DNA of 64,000 bases from Zhihengliuella salsuginis (lineage in GTDB: Bacteria; Actinomycetota; Actinomycetes; Actinomycetales; Micrococcaceae): NCBI RefSeq assembly GCF_014651715.1, contig NZ_BMXK01000001.1, forward strand, positions 372,001 to 436,000. The letters run 5' to 3'. Numbering within the stretch: position 1 is the first letter of the stretch; the number at the start of each line of letters is the position of its first letter. Shown piece by piece: positions 54,660 to 63,983 of this stretch. Position numbers and translations under genes: made by a program. The notes beneath the pieces were generated by a model. It was not told the DNA's origin. It worked only from the letters and a program-made list of their open reading frames with translations, and made no database searches.

Positions 54660-57600
54660 GGAATCTCACCCCGTTCGGTGCTGCGTAGAATCCGGCCGCG
54701 CGGAGTGCGTCGGCCAGTGCGGTGCCGCCTATCGGCTGCCCGCCAACTCGTTCGATCCCCAACTTCTCGATGCGCGCCAGCTTCAGCGCGCCCACCAGCG
54801 AGGTCGCGGCGGCGTCGAGCACCGCCGGCTCCTCGCTGAAGCTCAACATGGTCTTCCCGCCGCGCTCCAGGTAGAGCGTCAGCATCCCGTCCACCAGCAC
54901 GACGACGGCGCCCGCCTTCCGTCCCGGGCGGTGCCGCCCGGTTCCGGCCGTCTCGGACGCGGCCGGGGGTGGTTCGGGCCAGGGCAGCGCCGCCCCGTAC
55001 GGGTTCGCCGGGTCGGTGGCCGCGAGGGCCACGGCGTGCCGGCGGCGGGCGGGCCCGGCAGCAGCGGCGTCGTCGTGCCCGCCCGCGTGGGTGCGCAGCC
55101 GGTCGATCGTCGACGAGAGCGCGAACTGCGCGGCGCCGAGGTGCTCGATGAAGTAGCCGCGGCGGACCTGGCCCGACTCCTCCAGCTTGGCCAGCACCTT
55201 GTAGACGAGCGCGAAGCCGCCGGCCACGTCCTCGCTCATGACGGGTCCGCGGGTGACGACGCCGTAGCGTTCGAGCAGCAGCTCGGCGGTGGCGTGCGTG
55301 CGGATCGTCGGGTCCGCCTCGCCGCGCGGCACGAGGGACCAGCGCCCGGTGGCCTTCGCCGCCTGGGCGGGGGTGAGGAGGCCGGTCGTGGAGGCCTGGG
55401 CGTCCGCCGGGTTCCCGCCGGTGCGCAGGCCGGAGGGCGAATCGCCGCCGAGCCGGTGCCGCAGCCCCGAGCGCGGCCCCAGCCGCGTGGGGCGGCCGAG
55501 GCGCGCCCGCGGCGTGGACGTGCGCCGGCGGTGGGCCGTCCGCCCGCCGTCGAGCAGGCCGCGGACGGCGGCGAAGGTGTCGTTGGTGACGCGCCCGGCG
55601 AAGAACAGCTCCCAGAGCGCCTCGACCAGCTCGCCCTGCGGCACGTCGGGCGCGGCCTCGGCGAGCTGCCGGAAGAAGTACGCGCCGCCGCCGGAGAGCG
55701 TCTCCAGCAGCCGCTCCTGCGTCGCGGTGGTCTCGGGCGCCGCCGCGTCGCCGGCGGGCAGGGTCAGGTCGGCGGTCGCGGCCGGGTGGAACGCGAGCCA
55801 GCCGTCGGTGCCGGCGAGTGCCCCGGCGCCGGTCACCATGACCTCGCCCGTGGAGAGCAGCTGGTCCAGCAGGCCGGGCTGGTAGTCGGCGACCCGGGAC
55901 GGGAGGATGTGGGACTCCCAGGCGCTCGCCGGGGCCGGGTAGCAGGCCAGTTGCTCGAGCACCGCGGCTACGCCGTCGATTCCGCGCAGCGCCGGCGCCG
56001 GCGAGGCGCCGTCGCCGACGAACTGCCATTCGGGCAGGAAGCGGGCGAACGCGGCGGGGTCCACGGGTTCGACCTCGGCGCGCAGGGCGGCCAGCGACCG
56101 GCGGCGGATCCTGCGCAGCACCTCCGTGTCGCACCATTCGAGGCCGGCGGAGTCGGCGTCGAGGCCGTCGTGCCCGGCGGCCGTGTGGTGCTCGTCGGCG
56201 AGCAGCTCGGGCGGGCGGAAGGCGCCGTCGTTCACCCGGCCGTCCTGGCCCAGGCGCTGCAGCGCGACCCGCACGACGCCGACGCCGAGGCCGAGCGCGG
56301 CGGCCGCCTCGTCCGCGGTGAAGGGTCCGTGGGTGCGCGCGTACCGGCCGACGAGGTCGCCGAGCGGGTCGTCGACGGGTTCGACGAACGCCAGCGGGAC
56401 CCCGATCGGCAGCGGGACCCCGAGGGCGTCGCGCAGCCGGGCCGCGTCCTCGACGGCGGCGTAGACCTCGCGCCCGGTGACCTGCACCTTCAGGGCGCGC
56501 ACGCTGCGCACCAGAGCCCCGGCCCACGCGGCCGCCTGCTCCGCGGCCGGCTCGGGGTCCAGTCGCACGGCGAGCTGGGACGCGTCGAGCGGGCCGAGCA
56601 GCCGCAGCAGGTCGGCGACGGCCTCGACGCCGCGCTCGTCCGTGTCCGCGCGGAGCCGGTATCCCTCCGCGGTGCGCTGCAGCTCCGCGGCGGTCCGGGT
56701 GATGACGCCGGCGTCGAGCAGCTCGCGCAGCTCGGTGCGCCCGAGCAGGTCGTTGAGCAGCGTCGGGTCCAGCGAGAGGGCGGCGGCCCGGCGCTCGGCC
56801 AGGGGCGAGTCGCCCTCGTAGAGGAACTGGGCGACGTAGCCGAACAGCAGGGACTGGGCGAACGGGGACGGCTGCCGTGTGGTCGTCTCGAGGACCCGGA
56901 TGCTGCGGGACTGCACGGCGCCGGCGATCTTCGCCAGAGCGTCCAGGTCGTAGACGTCCTGGAGGCACTCGCGGGCGGTCTCGAGGATGATCGGGAACGT
57001 GGGGAACTTCTTTGCGACGTCGAGCAGCTGGGCGGAGCGCTGGCGCTGCTGCCAGAGCGGGCTGCGCTGGGACGGGTTCTGGCGCGGCAGCAGCAGGGCG
57101 CGCGCGGCGCACTCGCGGAAACGGGAGGCGAACAGGGCGGACCCGCCGACCTCTCGGGTGACGATCTCGGACAGCTCGTCCGGGTCGAATTCGAACAGCT
57201 CGGCCCCGGGCGGCTCGTCCTCCATCATCGGCACCCGCAGGACGATCCCGTCGTCCGCGGCCATCGCGGACCCGTCGAGCCCGTACCGCTCCCGCAGTCT
57301 GGCGCCGACGGCGAGGGCCCAGGGCGCGTGCACCGGCATGCCGAAGGGGGAGTGCAGCACGACCCGCCAGTCGCCGAGCTCGTCCTGGAACCGCTCGACG
57401 ACGAGCGCCCGGTCCGTCGGGAGGGCGCCGGTGGCCTCCTGCTGCGCGGCCAGGTAGCTGCGCAGGTTGGCGACGGCCCACGCGTCCAGGCCGGCGGTCG
57501 CGAGGCGGGCGCCGGCGTCGTTCTCGTCGAGGGCGGCGACCTCGCGGCGGAAGGCGCCGACGGCGTACCCGAGCTCGACGGGGCGGCCGGGGCCGTCGCC

Positions 57601-59511
57601 GCGCCAGAACGGCAGCTTCCCGGGCTGGCCGAACGCGGGGGAGACGACCACGCGGTCGTGCGTGATGTCCTCGATCTTCCAGCTGGTCGCGCCGAGCGCG
57701 AAGACGTCGCCGACCCGCGACTCGTAGACCATCTCCTCGTCGAGCTCGCCGACGCGGCGCCCGCCCGTGCGCGCGGACCCCGGCTGCTCGTCCTCGGTGC
57801 CGGCGATGAAGACCCCGAACAGGCCGCGGTCGGGGATGGTGCCGCCGGAGGTGACGGCGAGGCGCTGGGCGCCGGGGCGGCCGGCGAGCGTGCCGGCGTC
57901 GCGGTCCCAGACGATGCGCGGGCGCAGCTCCGCGAACTCGTCGGACGGGTACTTGCCGGCCAGCAGGTCGAGCGTGGCCTCGTACGCCGAGCGGGGCAGG
58001 GCCGCGAACGGGGCCGCCCGCCGGACGACGTCGTACCACTCCTCGGCGTCGATCTCGCCGAGCGCGGTGGCGGCCACGGTCTGCTGGGCGAGGATGTCGA
58101 GCGGGTTCGCCGGGATGCGCAGCGGCTCGATCCGCCCGGCGAGCATGCGCTCGACGGTGACGGCCGTCTCCAGCAGGTCGCCGCGGTGCTTGGGGAAGAA
58201 GAAGCCGGCCGAGGCGGCGCCGACCTGGTGGCCGGCGCGGCCGACCCGCTGCAGGCCCGAGGCCACCGAATTGGGGGACTCGACCTGGATGACGAGGTCG
58301 ACCAGGCCCATGTCGATGCCCAGCTCCAGGGAGCTGGTGGCGACGACGCAGCGCAGCCGCCCGGATTTCAGGCCGTCCTCGATGTCGGCACGCTGCTCCT
58401 TGGACACGGACCCGTGGTGGGCGCGCGCCAGCACGGGGTCGGCGCCTGAGGACTGTCCGGCCTGGGCCATCATCTCCGCGGGCATGCGGGTGCCGCCCCG
58501 TGGGCCGGACTGCTCGCGCACGTGCGCCGGCTCGTCCGGCCCGGCCCCGGCGAGTTCGAGGCGGTCGGCGTGGATCTCGTTGAGCCGGCCGGTCAGCCGT
58601 TCGGCGAGGCGGCGGGAGTTCGCGAAGACGATCGTGGACCGGTTGGCCTCGATGTGGTCGACGATCTGCTCCTCGACGTGCGGCCAGATGCTCGCCTGCG
58701 GCTGCAGCCCGGAGGCCGGCCCGAGGTCGTGGGCTCCGGCGGCCGCGGGCAGGTCGGTCATGTCCTCGACCGGGACGGAGACCGTGAGGTCCCAGGTCTT
58801 CCGGCTCGGGGGCGCGACGACGGTGACGGGCCGGGCGCCGCCCAGGAACCGGGCGACCTCGGCGTGGGGCTCGACGGTCGCCGAGAGCCCGATGCGCTGC
58901 GCCGGCTCGGCCAGCAGGGCGTCGAGCCGCTCGAGCGAGACGGCCAGGTGGGCGCCGCGCTTGGTCCCGGCGACGGCGTGCACCTCGTCGAGGATGACGG
59001 TGTCGACGCCGGCGAGCGTCTCCCGGGCCCGGCTGGTCAGCATGAGGAACAACGACTCGGGGGTGGTGATGAGGATGTCGGGCGGGTGGGTCTGCAGCCG
59101 GCGCCGCTCGTTGGCGGGGGTGTCGCCGGAGCGGACGCCGACCCGGACCTCGGGCGTGGTCTCGCCGATGCGGGCCGCCGTCTGGGCGATGCCGATGAGC
59201 GGGCTGCGCAGGTTGCGTTCGACGTCGACGCCGAGCGCCTTGAGCGGGGAGATGTACAGGACGCGGGTGGAGCGCTTCTGCTCGGCCCGAGCGGCCGGAC
59301 CGGGCGGAGCGGCGTCCTCCGGGGCTCCGCTGCGCACCAGGGAGTCGATGGCCCAGAGGAACGCGGAGAGCGTCTTGCCGGATCCGGTGGGGGCGACGAC
59401 GAGGGCGTTCTCACCCCGGGAGACGGCATCCCACGCCCCGGACTGGGCCTCGGTCGGCGCGGCGAAGGCACCCGCGAACCATTCCCTGGTCGCGGGCGTG
59501 AAGCGGTCCAT
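54652..59511 (-). CDS. lhr: Lhr-family superfamily 2 DNA helicase
   Basis: The 1619-residue protein is an Lhr helicase: Walker A APTGSGKTLSAF (about 41-52), motif DEVH in VILDEVHAVAG (about 180), TTPESLFLML near 158, motif IV-type IVFANSRRLAERL near 302, and VQRVGRAGH-like motif VI (SGLQRVGRAGHQVG near 425) form the core, followed by a winged-helix domain and a long C-terminal domain typical of bacterial Lhr. It unwinds RNA:DNA and DNA duplexes during repair. It is longer than the ~1500 residues of mycobacterial Lhr. It overlaps nei2 by 8 bases, supporting a repair role. Confidence 0.95.
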   Translation of the reverse strand: MDRFTPATREWFAGAFAAPTEAQSGAWDAVSRGENALVVAPTGSGKTLSAFLWAIDSLVRSGAPEDAAPPGPAARAEQKRSTRVLYISPLKALGVDVERNLRSPLIGIAQTAARIGETTPEVRVGVRSGDTPANERRRLQTHPPDILITTPESLFLMLTSRARETLAGVDTVILDEVHAVAGTKRGAHLAVSLERLDALLAEPAQRIGLSATVEPHAEVARFLGGARPVTVVAPPSRKTWDLTVSVPVEDMTDLPAAAGAHDLGPASGLQPQASIWPHVEEQIVDHIEANRSTIVFANSRRLAERLTGRLNEIHADRLELAGAGPDEPAHVREQSGPRGGTRMPAEMMAQAGQSSGADPVLARAHHGSVSKEQRADIEDGLKSGRLRCVVATSSLELGIDMGLVDLVIQVESPNSVASGLQRVGRAGHQVGAASAGFFFPKHRGDLLETAVTVERMLAGRIEPLRIPANPLDILAQQTVAATALGEIDAEEWYDVVRRAAPFAALPRSAYEATLDLLAGKYPSDEFAELRPRIVWDRDAGTLAGRPGAQRLAVTSGGTIPDRGLFGVFIAGTEDEQPGSARTGGRRVGELDEEMVYESRVGDVFALGATSWKIEDITHDRVVVSPAFGQPGKLPFWRGDGPGRPVELGYAVGAFRREVAALDENDAGARLATAGLDAWAVANLRSYLAAQQEATGALPTDRALVVERFQDELGDWRVVLHSPFGMPVHAPWALAVGARLRERYGLDGSAMAADDGIVLRVPMMEDEPPGAELFEFDPDELSEIVTREVGGSALFASRFRECAARALLLPRQNPSQRSPLWQQRQRSAQLLDVAKKFPTFPIILETARECLQDVYDLDALAKIAGAVQSRSIRVLETTTRQPSPFAQSLLFGYVAQFLYEGDSPLAERRAAALSLDPTLLNDLLGRTELRELLDAGVITRTAAELQRTAEGYRLRADTDERGVEAVADLLRLLGPLDASQLAVRLDPEPAAEQAAAWAGALVRSVRALKVQVTGREVYAAVEDAARLRDALGVPLPIGVPLAFVEPVDDPLGDLVGRYARTHGPFTADEAAAALGLGVGVVRVALQRLGQDGRVNDGAFRPPELLADEHHTAAGHDGLDADSAGLEWCDTEVLRRIRRRSLAALRAEVEPVDPAAFARFLPEWQFVGDGASPAPALRGIDGVAAVLEQLACYPAPASAWESHILPSRVADYQPGLLDQLLSTGEVMVTGAGALAGTDGWLAFHPAATADLTLPAGDAAAPETTATQERLLETLSGGGAYFFRQLAEAAPDVPQGELVEALWELFFAGRVTNDTFAAVRGLLDGGRTAHRRRTSTPRARLGRPTRLGPRSGLRHRLGGDSPSGLRTGGNPADAQASTTGLLTPAQAAKATGRWSLVPRGEADPTIRTHATAELLLERYGVVTRGPVMSEDVAGGFALVYKVLAKLEESGQVRRGYFIEHLGAAQFALSSTIDRLRTHAGGHDDAAAAGPARRRHAVALAATDPANPYGAALPWPEPPPAASETAGTGRHRPGRKAGAVVVLVDGMLTLYLERGGKTMLSFSEEPAVLDAAATSLVGALKLARIEKLGIERVGGQPIGGTALADALRAAGFYAAPNGVRFRA

Positions 59512-59525
59512 GACCGCCGTCGGGG

Positions 59526-60152
59526 CTACTGGATCCGATATGGTCCGACCTCCAGTAGCTCGTGCTCGGCGGAGGCGCAGGCCACCCGGCCGTCTCCGGC
59601 CTGATCACCGAGAGCGTAGGCTGCATCGCCCGCGAGCCTCCACCCGACGTAGGTGGACTCGACCGGTTCGCAGGCGGCTGGATCGATCGTGCCCGTCTCA
59701 CGGATCCGGACGTCGACGCTCACGAACTGCCCGGTCTCGACGGTCAGGGGCGAGAACGGCGTTTCCGCTGCGAAGGCGGCGGGGGCTCCGATGACGTCCT
59801 CCGAGTCGTCGAGGAAGGCGACGTCGAACTGCTGCGAGAGCGTGCAGTCGGCGGTGGTCGGACCGAAGTCGAATCTGCGCGTGGTCGCCTCGTCGTCGGT
59901 CCCGGTGGGTTTCCCGATTTTGAACGGCAGGGCCTCGGCCGTGCACTCGGGCGGTCCGGCGGAGGCGAGCGGATCGGGCTCGGTCGGTATCTGCCCGCCG
60001 GTCCCTCCCGTCGGGGACGGCGAGCTGCCTGCGGCGGGATCGCCCGTGCCGGAGGGGGTCTCGACGGCCGGCGATTCGGCCTGCGAGCACGACGCAAGAA
60101 GGAGCGCCGCGACGGCCGCGGCGGCGAGAGTGACCAGCTGGCGAATCTTCAC
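59526..60152 (-). CDS. DUF4232-like secreted lipoprotein
   Basis: The 208-residue precursor has a signal with hydrophobic run about 8-20 and a lipobox LLASC whose cysteine would be lipidated, then a Pro/Ser/Gly-rich linker and a beta-rich domain with two cysteine-linked segments (PPECTAEAL and TADCTLSQQ) typical of DUF4232-type proteins, followed by a TVETGQFVSVDVRI strand. No enzymatic residues are evident. It lies between rlmH and lhr on the same strand, 14 bases from lhr, so it may be cotranscribed with lhr-nei2. Confidence 0.8.
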   Translation of the reverse strand: MKIRQLVTLAAAAVAALLLASCSQAESPAVETPSGTGDPAAGSSPSPTGGTGGQIPTEPDPLASAGPPECTAEALPFKIGKPTGTDDEATTRRFDFGPTTADCTLSQQFDVAFLDDSEDVIGAPAAFAAETPFSPLTVETGQFVSVDVRIRETGTIDPAACEPVESTYVGWRLAGDAAYALGDQAGDGRVACASAEHELLEVGPYRIQ

Positions 60153-60190
60153 GGTTCTCCTCCAGACGTCCTACTCACAACCTACCTGAA

Positions 60191-60649
60191 TTACGTGTGG
60201 TGGTACGGGCGGCCGCCGGAAATCTCCTGGGCGCGGTAGAGCTGCTCGGCCAGGATCAGCCGCACCAGCTGGTGCGGGAACACCAGCTTGGAGAGGCTCC
60301 ACACGAAGTTCGCGCGCTGGTGCACCGAATCGGCCACCCCGTAGGCGCCGCCGATGATGACGGTGACCGGTTTGGACGTGTCGAACTGCCGCTGCAGCTG
60401 GGCCGCGAGCGCCGGCGAATCGACGTTCTTGCCGCGCTCGTCCAGCAGCACCACGTAGTCCTGGGCGCCCACCTTGGCCAGCAGGCGCTCGCTCTCCTCG
60501 GTGCGTGCGGCATCGGCCTCGCGCGACGAGTGCGGGAGCAGCTGCCAGGCGACGTCGTAGGGCTTCTTCATCCGCTTGGCGTAGCGGCCGATGCCCTCCT
60601 CGACCCACGACTCGTGCTTCTTCCCGATCGCCAGTACCCGAATTCCCAT
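60191..60649 (-). CDS. rlmH: 23S rRNA pseudouridine-1915 N3-methyltransferase RlmH
   Basis: The 152-residue protein is a SPOUT methyltransferase. VVLLDERGKNVDSPALA (about 66-82), VTVIIGGAYGVADSV near 95 and LSKLVFPHQLVRLILAEQLY near 119 are the SAM-binding knot motifs, and the C-terminal YHH is the conserved active-site end. RlmH methylates pseudouridine 1915 of 23S rRNA in the ribosome's helix 69. It matches the family's usual length almost exactly. A long hairpin terminator lies upstream, ending the BCCT transcript. Confidence 0.96.
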   Translation of the reverse strand: MGIRVLAIGKKHESWVEEGIGRYAKRMKKPYDVAWQLLPHSSREADAARTEESERLLAKVGAQDYVVLLDERGKNVDSPALAAQLQRQFDTSKPVTVIIGGAYGVADSVHQRANFVWSLSKLVFPHQLVRLILAEQLYRAQEISGGRPYHHT

Positions 60650-60729
60650 GTCCCCATCCTCTCAAGTCCAGCCTGCCACCGGGCGTCCGCATTTCGGCCG
60701 GTCGCCGCCGGCGCCCGCCTCCAGACGAC

Positions 60730-60783
60730 AGAACGACGGCGGCTGCCGCCCCTCGTGCGAGAGGCGGCAGCCGCTGTCGTTCT
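60730..60783. terminator. Long hairpin between BCCT transporter and rlmH
   Basis: A 21-base stem with a single G-T pair (60730-60750 with 60763-60783, left arm beginning AGAACGACGGCGG) and a 12-base loop lies between the two genes, close to the BCCT stop codon. It again carries the ACGACGGC core. Confidence 0.82.
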
Positions 60784-60798
60784 GTTGCGGACTCCGCG

Positions 60799-62745
60799 CT
60801 ACCGGGCCGGCTGCGGGTCCTCGTCGCGGTCCGCGTCGACGGGGGACCGGGCGCCCTGGCCCGCGTCCGACGGGTCCACGGCGCCGATGGCACCGGTCTC
60901 CGGCGTCCAGCCGTCGTCGTACTCGCCGGCGTCGTAGTCGTAGCCGACCGGGTTCCCGTCCTCGTCGTAGCGCTGGTACCACTCGGTGACCTCGTCGGCG
61001 TGGGAGTCGAACTCGGCACCCGCGCCCTCGCCCTCCGGCGTCTTCTCGACGGTGAGGGCGAAATCGTCCCCGTGCTCGTCGATGCCCGACCTCACCGCGT
61101 TCTCGAGTGCGGTCTGCGCGTACTCGGTGCGGATCACGGCCGGGTCGGTCTGCAGGTCCTTGAAGAACGCGAAGATCATCACCAGCAGAATGACCGCGAA
61201 GGGCAGTGCCGAGACGATGATGAGGTTCTGCAGGCCGGAGAGCGCCTCGTTGCCGCCGATCAGCAGCATCACGACGGCGATGCCCATCATGGCCAGGCCC
61301 CAGAAGACGGTGACCTTCTTGTCCGGGGTCGGGTTGCCGCGCTGGGAGAGCGTGCCCATCACCAGGGAGGCCGAGTCGGCGGAGGTGATGAAGAAGATCG
61401 CCAGGCAGAAGATCGCGATCAACGGCGTGATGGATCCCAGCGGCAGCGAATGCAGGACCTCGAACAGCAGGTTCTGCGGCGACATGTCGGCGGTGATCGC
61501 CTCGTTGCCGTTGGCGCGCATCCACAGGGTGGTGCCGCCGAACGTGCCGAAGGCCAAGATGCAGACCATGAAGGGGACGGCCAGGGTGGTGAAGATGTAC
61601 TGCTTCAGTGACCGGCCGCGGGAGATCCGGGCGAGGAAGATGCCGACGAAGGGGGCCCACGAGGCCCACCAGGCCCAGTAGAAGACCGTCCAGGTCTCGG
61701 AGAACGCTGCGGCCTCCGGGCCCCACGAGGCGCTGCGCGTCATCATCTCGAAGAAGTCGCGGAAGTACTCGAACGTGGCGGAGGGCAGGAAGTTCAGCAG
61801 GAACAGGGTCGGGCCCGCGATGAAGATGAAGACGGCCAGGCCGAAGGCGGCGGTCATGTTGATGTTGGACAGCCAGCGGATGCCGCGGCCGACGCCGGAG
61901 ACGGCGGAGAGGATGAACCCGATCGTCAGGACCACGATGATGAGGATCAGGGCCGAGTTGCCGATCGTCCCGATACCGGTGACGATCTCGACGCCGCGGC
62001 CGATCTGCAGCGTGCCGATGCCGAGCGAGGCGGCCGTGCCGAACAGCGTGGCGACGATGGCCAGCATGTCGATGGTCTTGCCCTGCCAGCCGTTGACCCG
62101 GTCCTTGCCGAAGACCGGCGTGAAGATGGAGCTCATGAGGGGCACGCGGCCGCGGCGGTAGGCGCCGTAGGCGACCGCCGCGCCGACGAGCGAGTACAGG
62201 GCCCAGGCGTGGAAACCCCAGTGGTAGAGCGTCTGCGCCATGGCCTTGTGCATGGCCTCGACGGTCTCCGGATCCGCGGCGCCGGGCGCCGGGTTCATGA
62301 AGTAGAAGAGCGGCTCGTAGGGGCCGAAGAAGAAGATGCCGATCCCGACGCCGGCCGAGAACATCATGGTGATCCAGGAGAAGGTCTTGAACTCGGGCTT
62401 CTCGCCGTCGCGTCCTAGGGGGATCTTGCCGTACCGGCTGAGCGCGAGGTAGATCAGGAAGACGAGGACGATCGCCACCAGCACGTTGAAGAGCCAGCCC
62501 GTGTTGGACACCACCCACGTCAGGGCGATGCCGGAGACGGCGGTCAGCGACTCGGTGCTCGCCACGCCCCAGATGATGAACCCGACGATGAGCACGGCCG
62601 CGACGCCGAAGACCAGCCGGTCGGTGCCGTAGCGGACCCGCTGCTCGTCGACGGCGATTCCCGGGACCAGGCCGGGGTGGATGTCGTGAGGGTATGGGGT
62701 GTCGTCGGATTCGACGGGCGTGCTGGTAGGCCGTGGTGCGTCCAC
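60799..62745 (-). CDS. BCCT family betaine/carnitine/choline transporter
   Basis: The 648-residue protein has 12 helices and the BCCT signature FYWAWWASWAPFVGIFLARISRGR-type region near residue 370 (the WAWW and WAPF tryptophans bind the quaternary amine), plus GVGIGIFFFGPYEP near 130 for sodium. The N-terminus is about 55 residues of polar sequence and the C-terminal 110 residues form an acidic, Tyr/Asp-rich tail (YDYDAGEYDDG) not seen in BetP. Betaine uptake protects against osmotic stress. The GTG start has GAGGAGG upstream. Confidence 0.94.
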   Translation of the reverse strand: MDAPRPTSTPVESDDTPYPHDIHPGLVPGIAVDEQRVRYGTDRLVFGVAAVLIVGFIIWGVASTESLTAVSGIALTWVVSNTGWLFNVLVAIVLVFLIYLALSRYGKIPLGRDGEKPEFKTFSWITMMFSAGVGIGIFFFGPYEPLFYFMNPAPGAADPETVEAMHKAMAQTLYHWGFHAWALYSLVGAAVAYGAYRRGRVPLMSSIFTPVFGKDRVNGWQGKTIDMLAIVATLFGTAASLGIGTLQIGRGVEIVTGIGTIGNSALILIIVVLTIGFILSAVSGVGRGIRWLSNINMTAAFGLAVFIFIAGPTLFLLNFLPSATFEYFRDFFEMMTRSASWGPEAAAFSETWTVFYWAWWASWAPFVGIFLARISRGRSLKQYIFTTLAVPFMVCILAFGTFGGTTLWMRANGNEAITADMSPQNLLFEVLHSLPLGSITPLIAIFCLAIFFITSADSASLVMGTLSQRGNPTPDKKVTVFWGLAMMGIAVVMLLIGGNEALSGLQNLIIVSALPFAVILLVMIFAFFKDLQTDPAVIRTEYAQTALENAVRSGIDEHGDDFALTVEKTPEGEGAGAEFDSHADEVTEWYQRYDEDGNPVGYDYDAGEYDDGWTPETGAIGAVDPSDAGQGARSPVDADRDEDPQPAR

Positions 62746-62962
62746 GGTTCCTCCTCGGGTAGGGGATAGATCCGTCCGGGGCGCGGCGTCGAGCGGGGAT
62801 GGTCTGAATCCGCTGCGCTGGCGGCTGGAGGGCTACGCGGCAAAACGTCCGCGGCAACCGCACCGGACAAGAGGAAGAACATACGGATGAAGTGCATCAC
62901 ATGTCAACCCGGCCGGGCGGCCGTGACCTGCCGCACACGGGCTCTGCGGGCCGTTCCGGAGT

Positions 62963-63005
62963 ACGACGGCGGCGGGGTTCAGCGGGGCGTCGGCGCCGCC
63001 GTCGT
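62963..63005 (-). terminator. Hairpin spanning the LacI stop codon
   Basis: A perfect 12-base stem (62963-62974 with 62994-63005, ACGACGGCGGCG) encloses the stop codon of the LacI gene in its loop. The 3' end of the coding sequence therefore forms one arm. It belongs to the same ACGACGGC hairpin group. Confidence 0.6.
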
Positions 63006-63983
63006 GCCCCTCACGATCAGCTCGGGAAGCACCCGCGTGTGGGAGCGGTCGCGGCTCGGCGTCTCGATCTCCCGCGCCAGCCAGCGCATGATCTCGCCGC
63101 CCTGGGCGGCCGGGTCCTGACGCAGCGTGGTCAGGCCGAACGGCTCGGCGAGGCGCTGGTCGTCGGTGCCCACGATCGAGAGGTCGGCCGGGATCGCCAG
63201 GCCGGCGTCCCGCGCGGCCAGGATCAGGCCCATCGCGATGTCGTCCGTGGCGGCGTAGAGCGCCCGCGGCGGCTCGGCCGACCTGAACAGCCGCAGGCCC
63301 TCGGCGTAGGCGGCGTTGAAGTTGGGCTCCACGTGCAGGGCGGGCCGCACGGCGAGGCCGGCCGCGGCCAGGGACTCCGCGTAGCCGCGGTGCCGGGAGT
63401 CCTCGGCGATGTAGAGGGAGAGGTCGGTCTCGCGGCGGCCGCCGGCGAAGACGATCTCCCGGTGGCCCAGCCCGATGAGATGGTCGGTGGCCGCGCGTCC
63501 GGCGGCGACGTCGTCGAGGCACCAGGTCCGGATGCCCTCCGCGGCCGCCCCGATGCCGGCGACGGGCACGTTGAGGTCCCGCAGCTGCTCGATCTCCCCG
63601 GTGGTCAGGGCGAAGTTCCCGGAGAAGACGGCGTCGACGTGCTTCCTCCGCTGGAAATGCTCGAATGCGCGCTGCCGGAGGGTCCCGCGCTCGCCGAGTC
63701 CGTAGAGGACCACATCGAAGTCGCGGTCGAGGGCCGCCTCGGCGATGCCGTCGATCAGGGTGGCGGTGAACCAGGTGTCGAGCGACGGGACGATCGCCGC
63801 GATCATGCCCGACTTCCCCGTCGCGAGGCTCACCGCCGCGGGCGACGCCACGTAGTCGAGCCGGCGTGCCGCCGCGAGGACGCGCTCGCGCGTCTGCTGC
63901 GCCACCTGGCGGCCCGCGAGGGCGCGGGAGGCCGTCGCTTTGGAAACGCCCGCGGCACGGGCGACGTCGGCCAGGGTCGCCAT
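62979..63983 (-). CDS. LacI family transcriptional regulator
   Basis: The 334-residue protein has a LacI helix-turn-helix at the very start (ATLADVARAAGVSKATASRAL, about 2-22, followed by a hinge helix SPAAVSLATG near 47-56) and a periplasmic-binding-protein-like effector domain (about 58-330) with AATDDIAMGLILAARDAG near 240 and SIVGTDDQRLAEPF near 265. It should bind a sugar or nucleoside and control catabolic genes. Its ATG has GGAGGG upstream. Targets probably lie beyond the right edge; it could also touch the BCCT gene, though this is unlikely. Confidence 0.93.
   Translation of the reverse strand: MATLADVARAAGVSKATASRALAGRQVAQQTRERVLAAARRLDYVASPAAVSLATGKSGMIAAIVPSLDTWFTATLIDGIAEAALDRDFDVVLYGLGERGTLRQRAFEHFQRRKHVDAVFSGNFALTTGEIEQLRDLNVPVAGIGAAAEGIRTWCLDDVAAGRAATDHLIGLGHREIVFAGGRRETDLSLYIAEDSRHRGYAESLAAAGLAVRPALHVEPNFNAAYAEGLRLFRSAEPPRALYAATDDIAMGLILAARDAGLAIPADLSIVGTDDQRLAEPFGLTTLRQDPAAQGGEIMRWLAREIETPSRDRSHTRVLPELIVRGTTAAPTPR

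Noticed and set aside
54622-58449. A 1275-residue open frame on the plus strand
   Set aside because: It is antisense to lhr, has no recognisable motif and low-complexity Gly/Arg/Ala composition.
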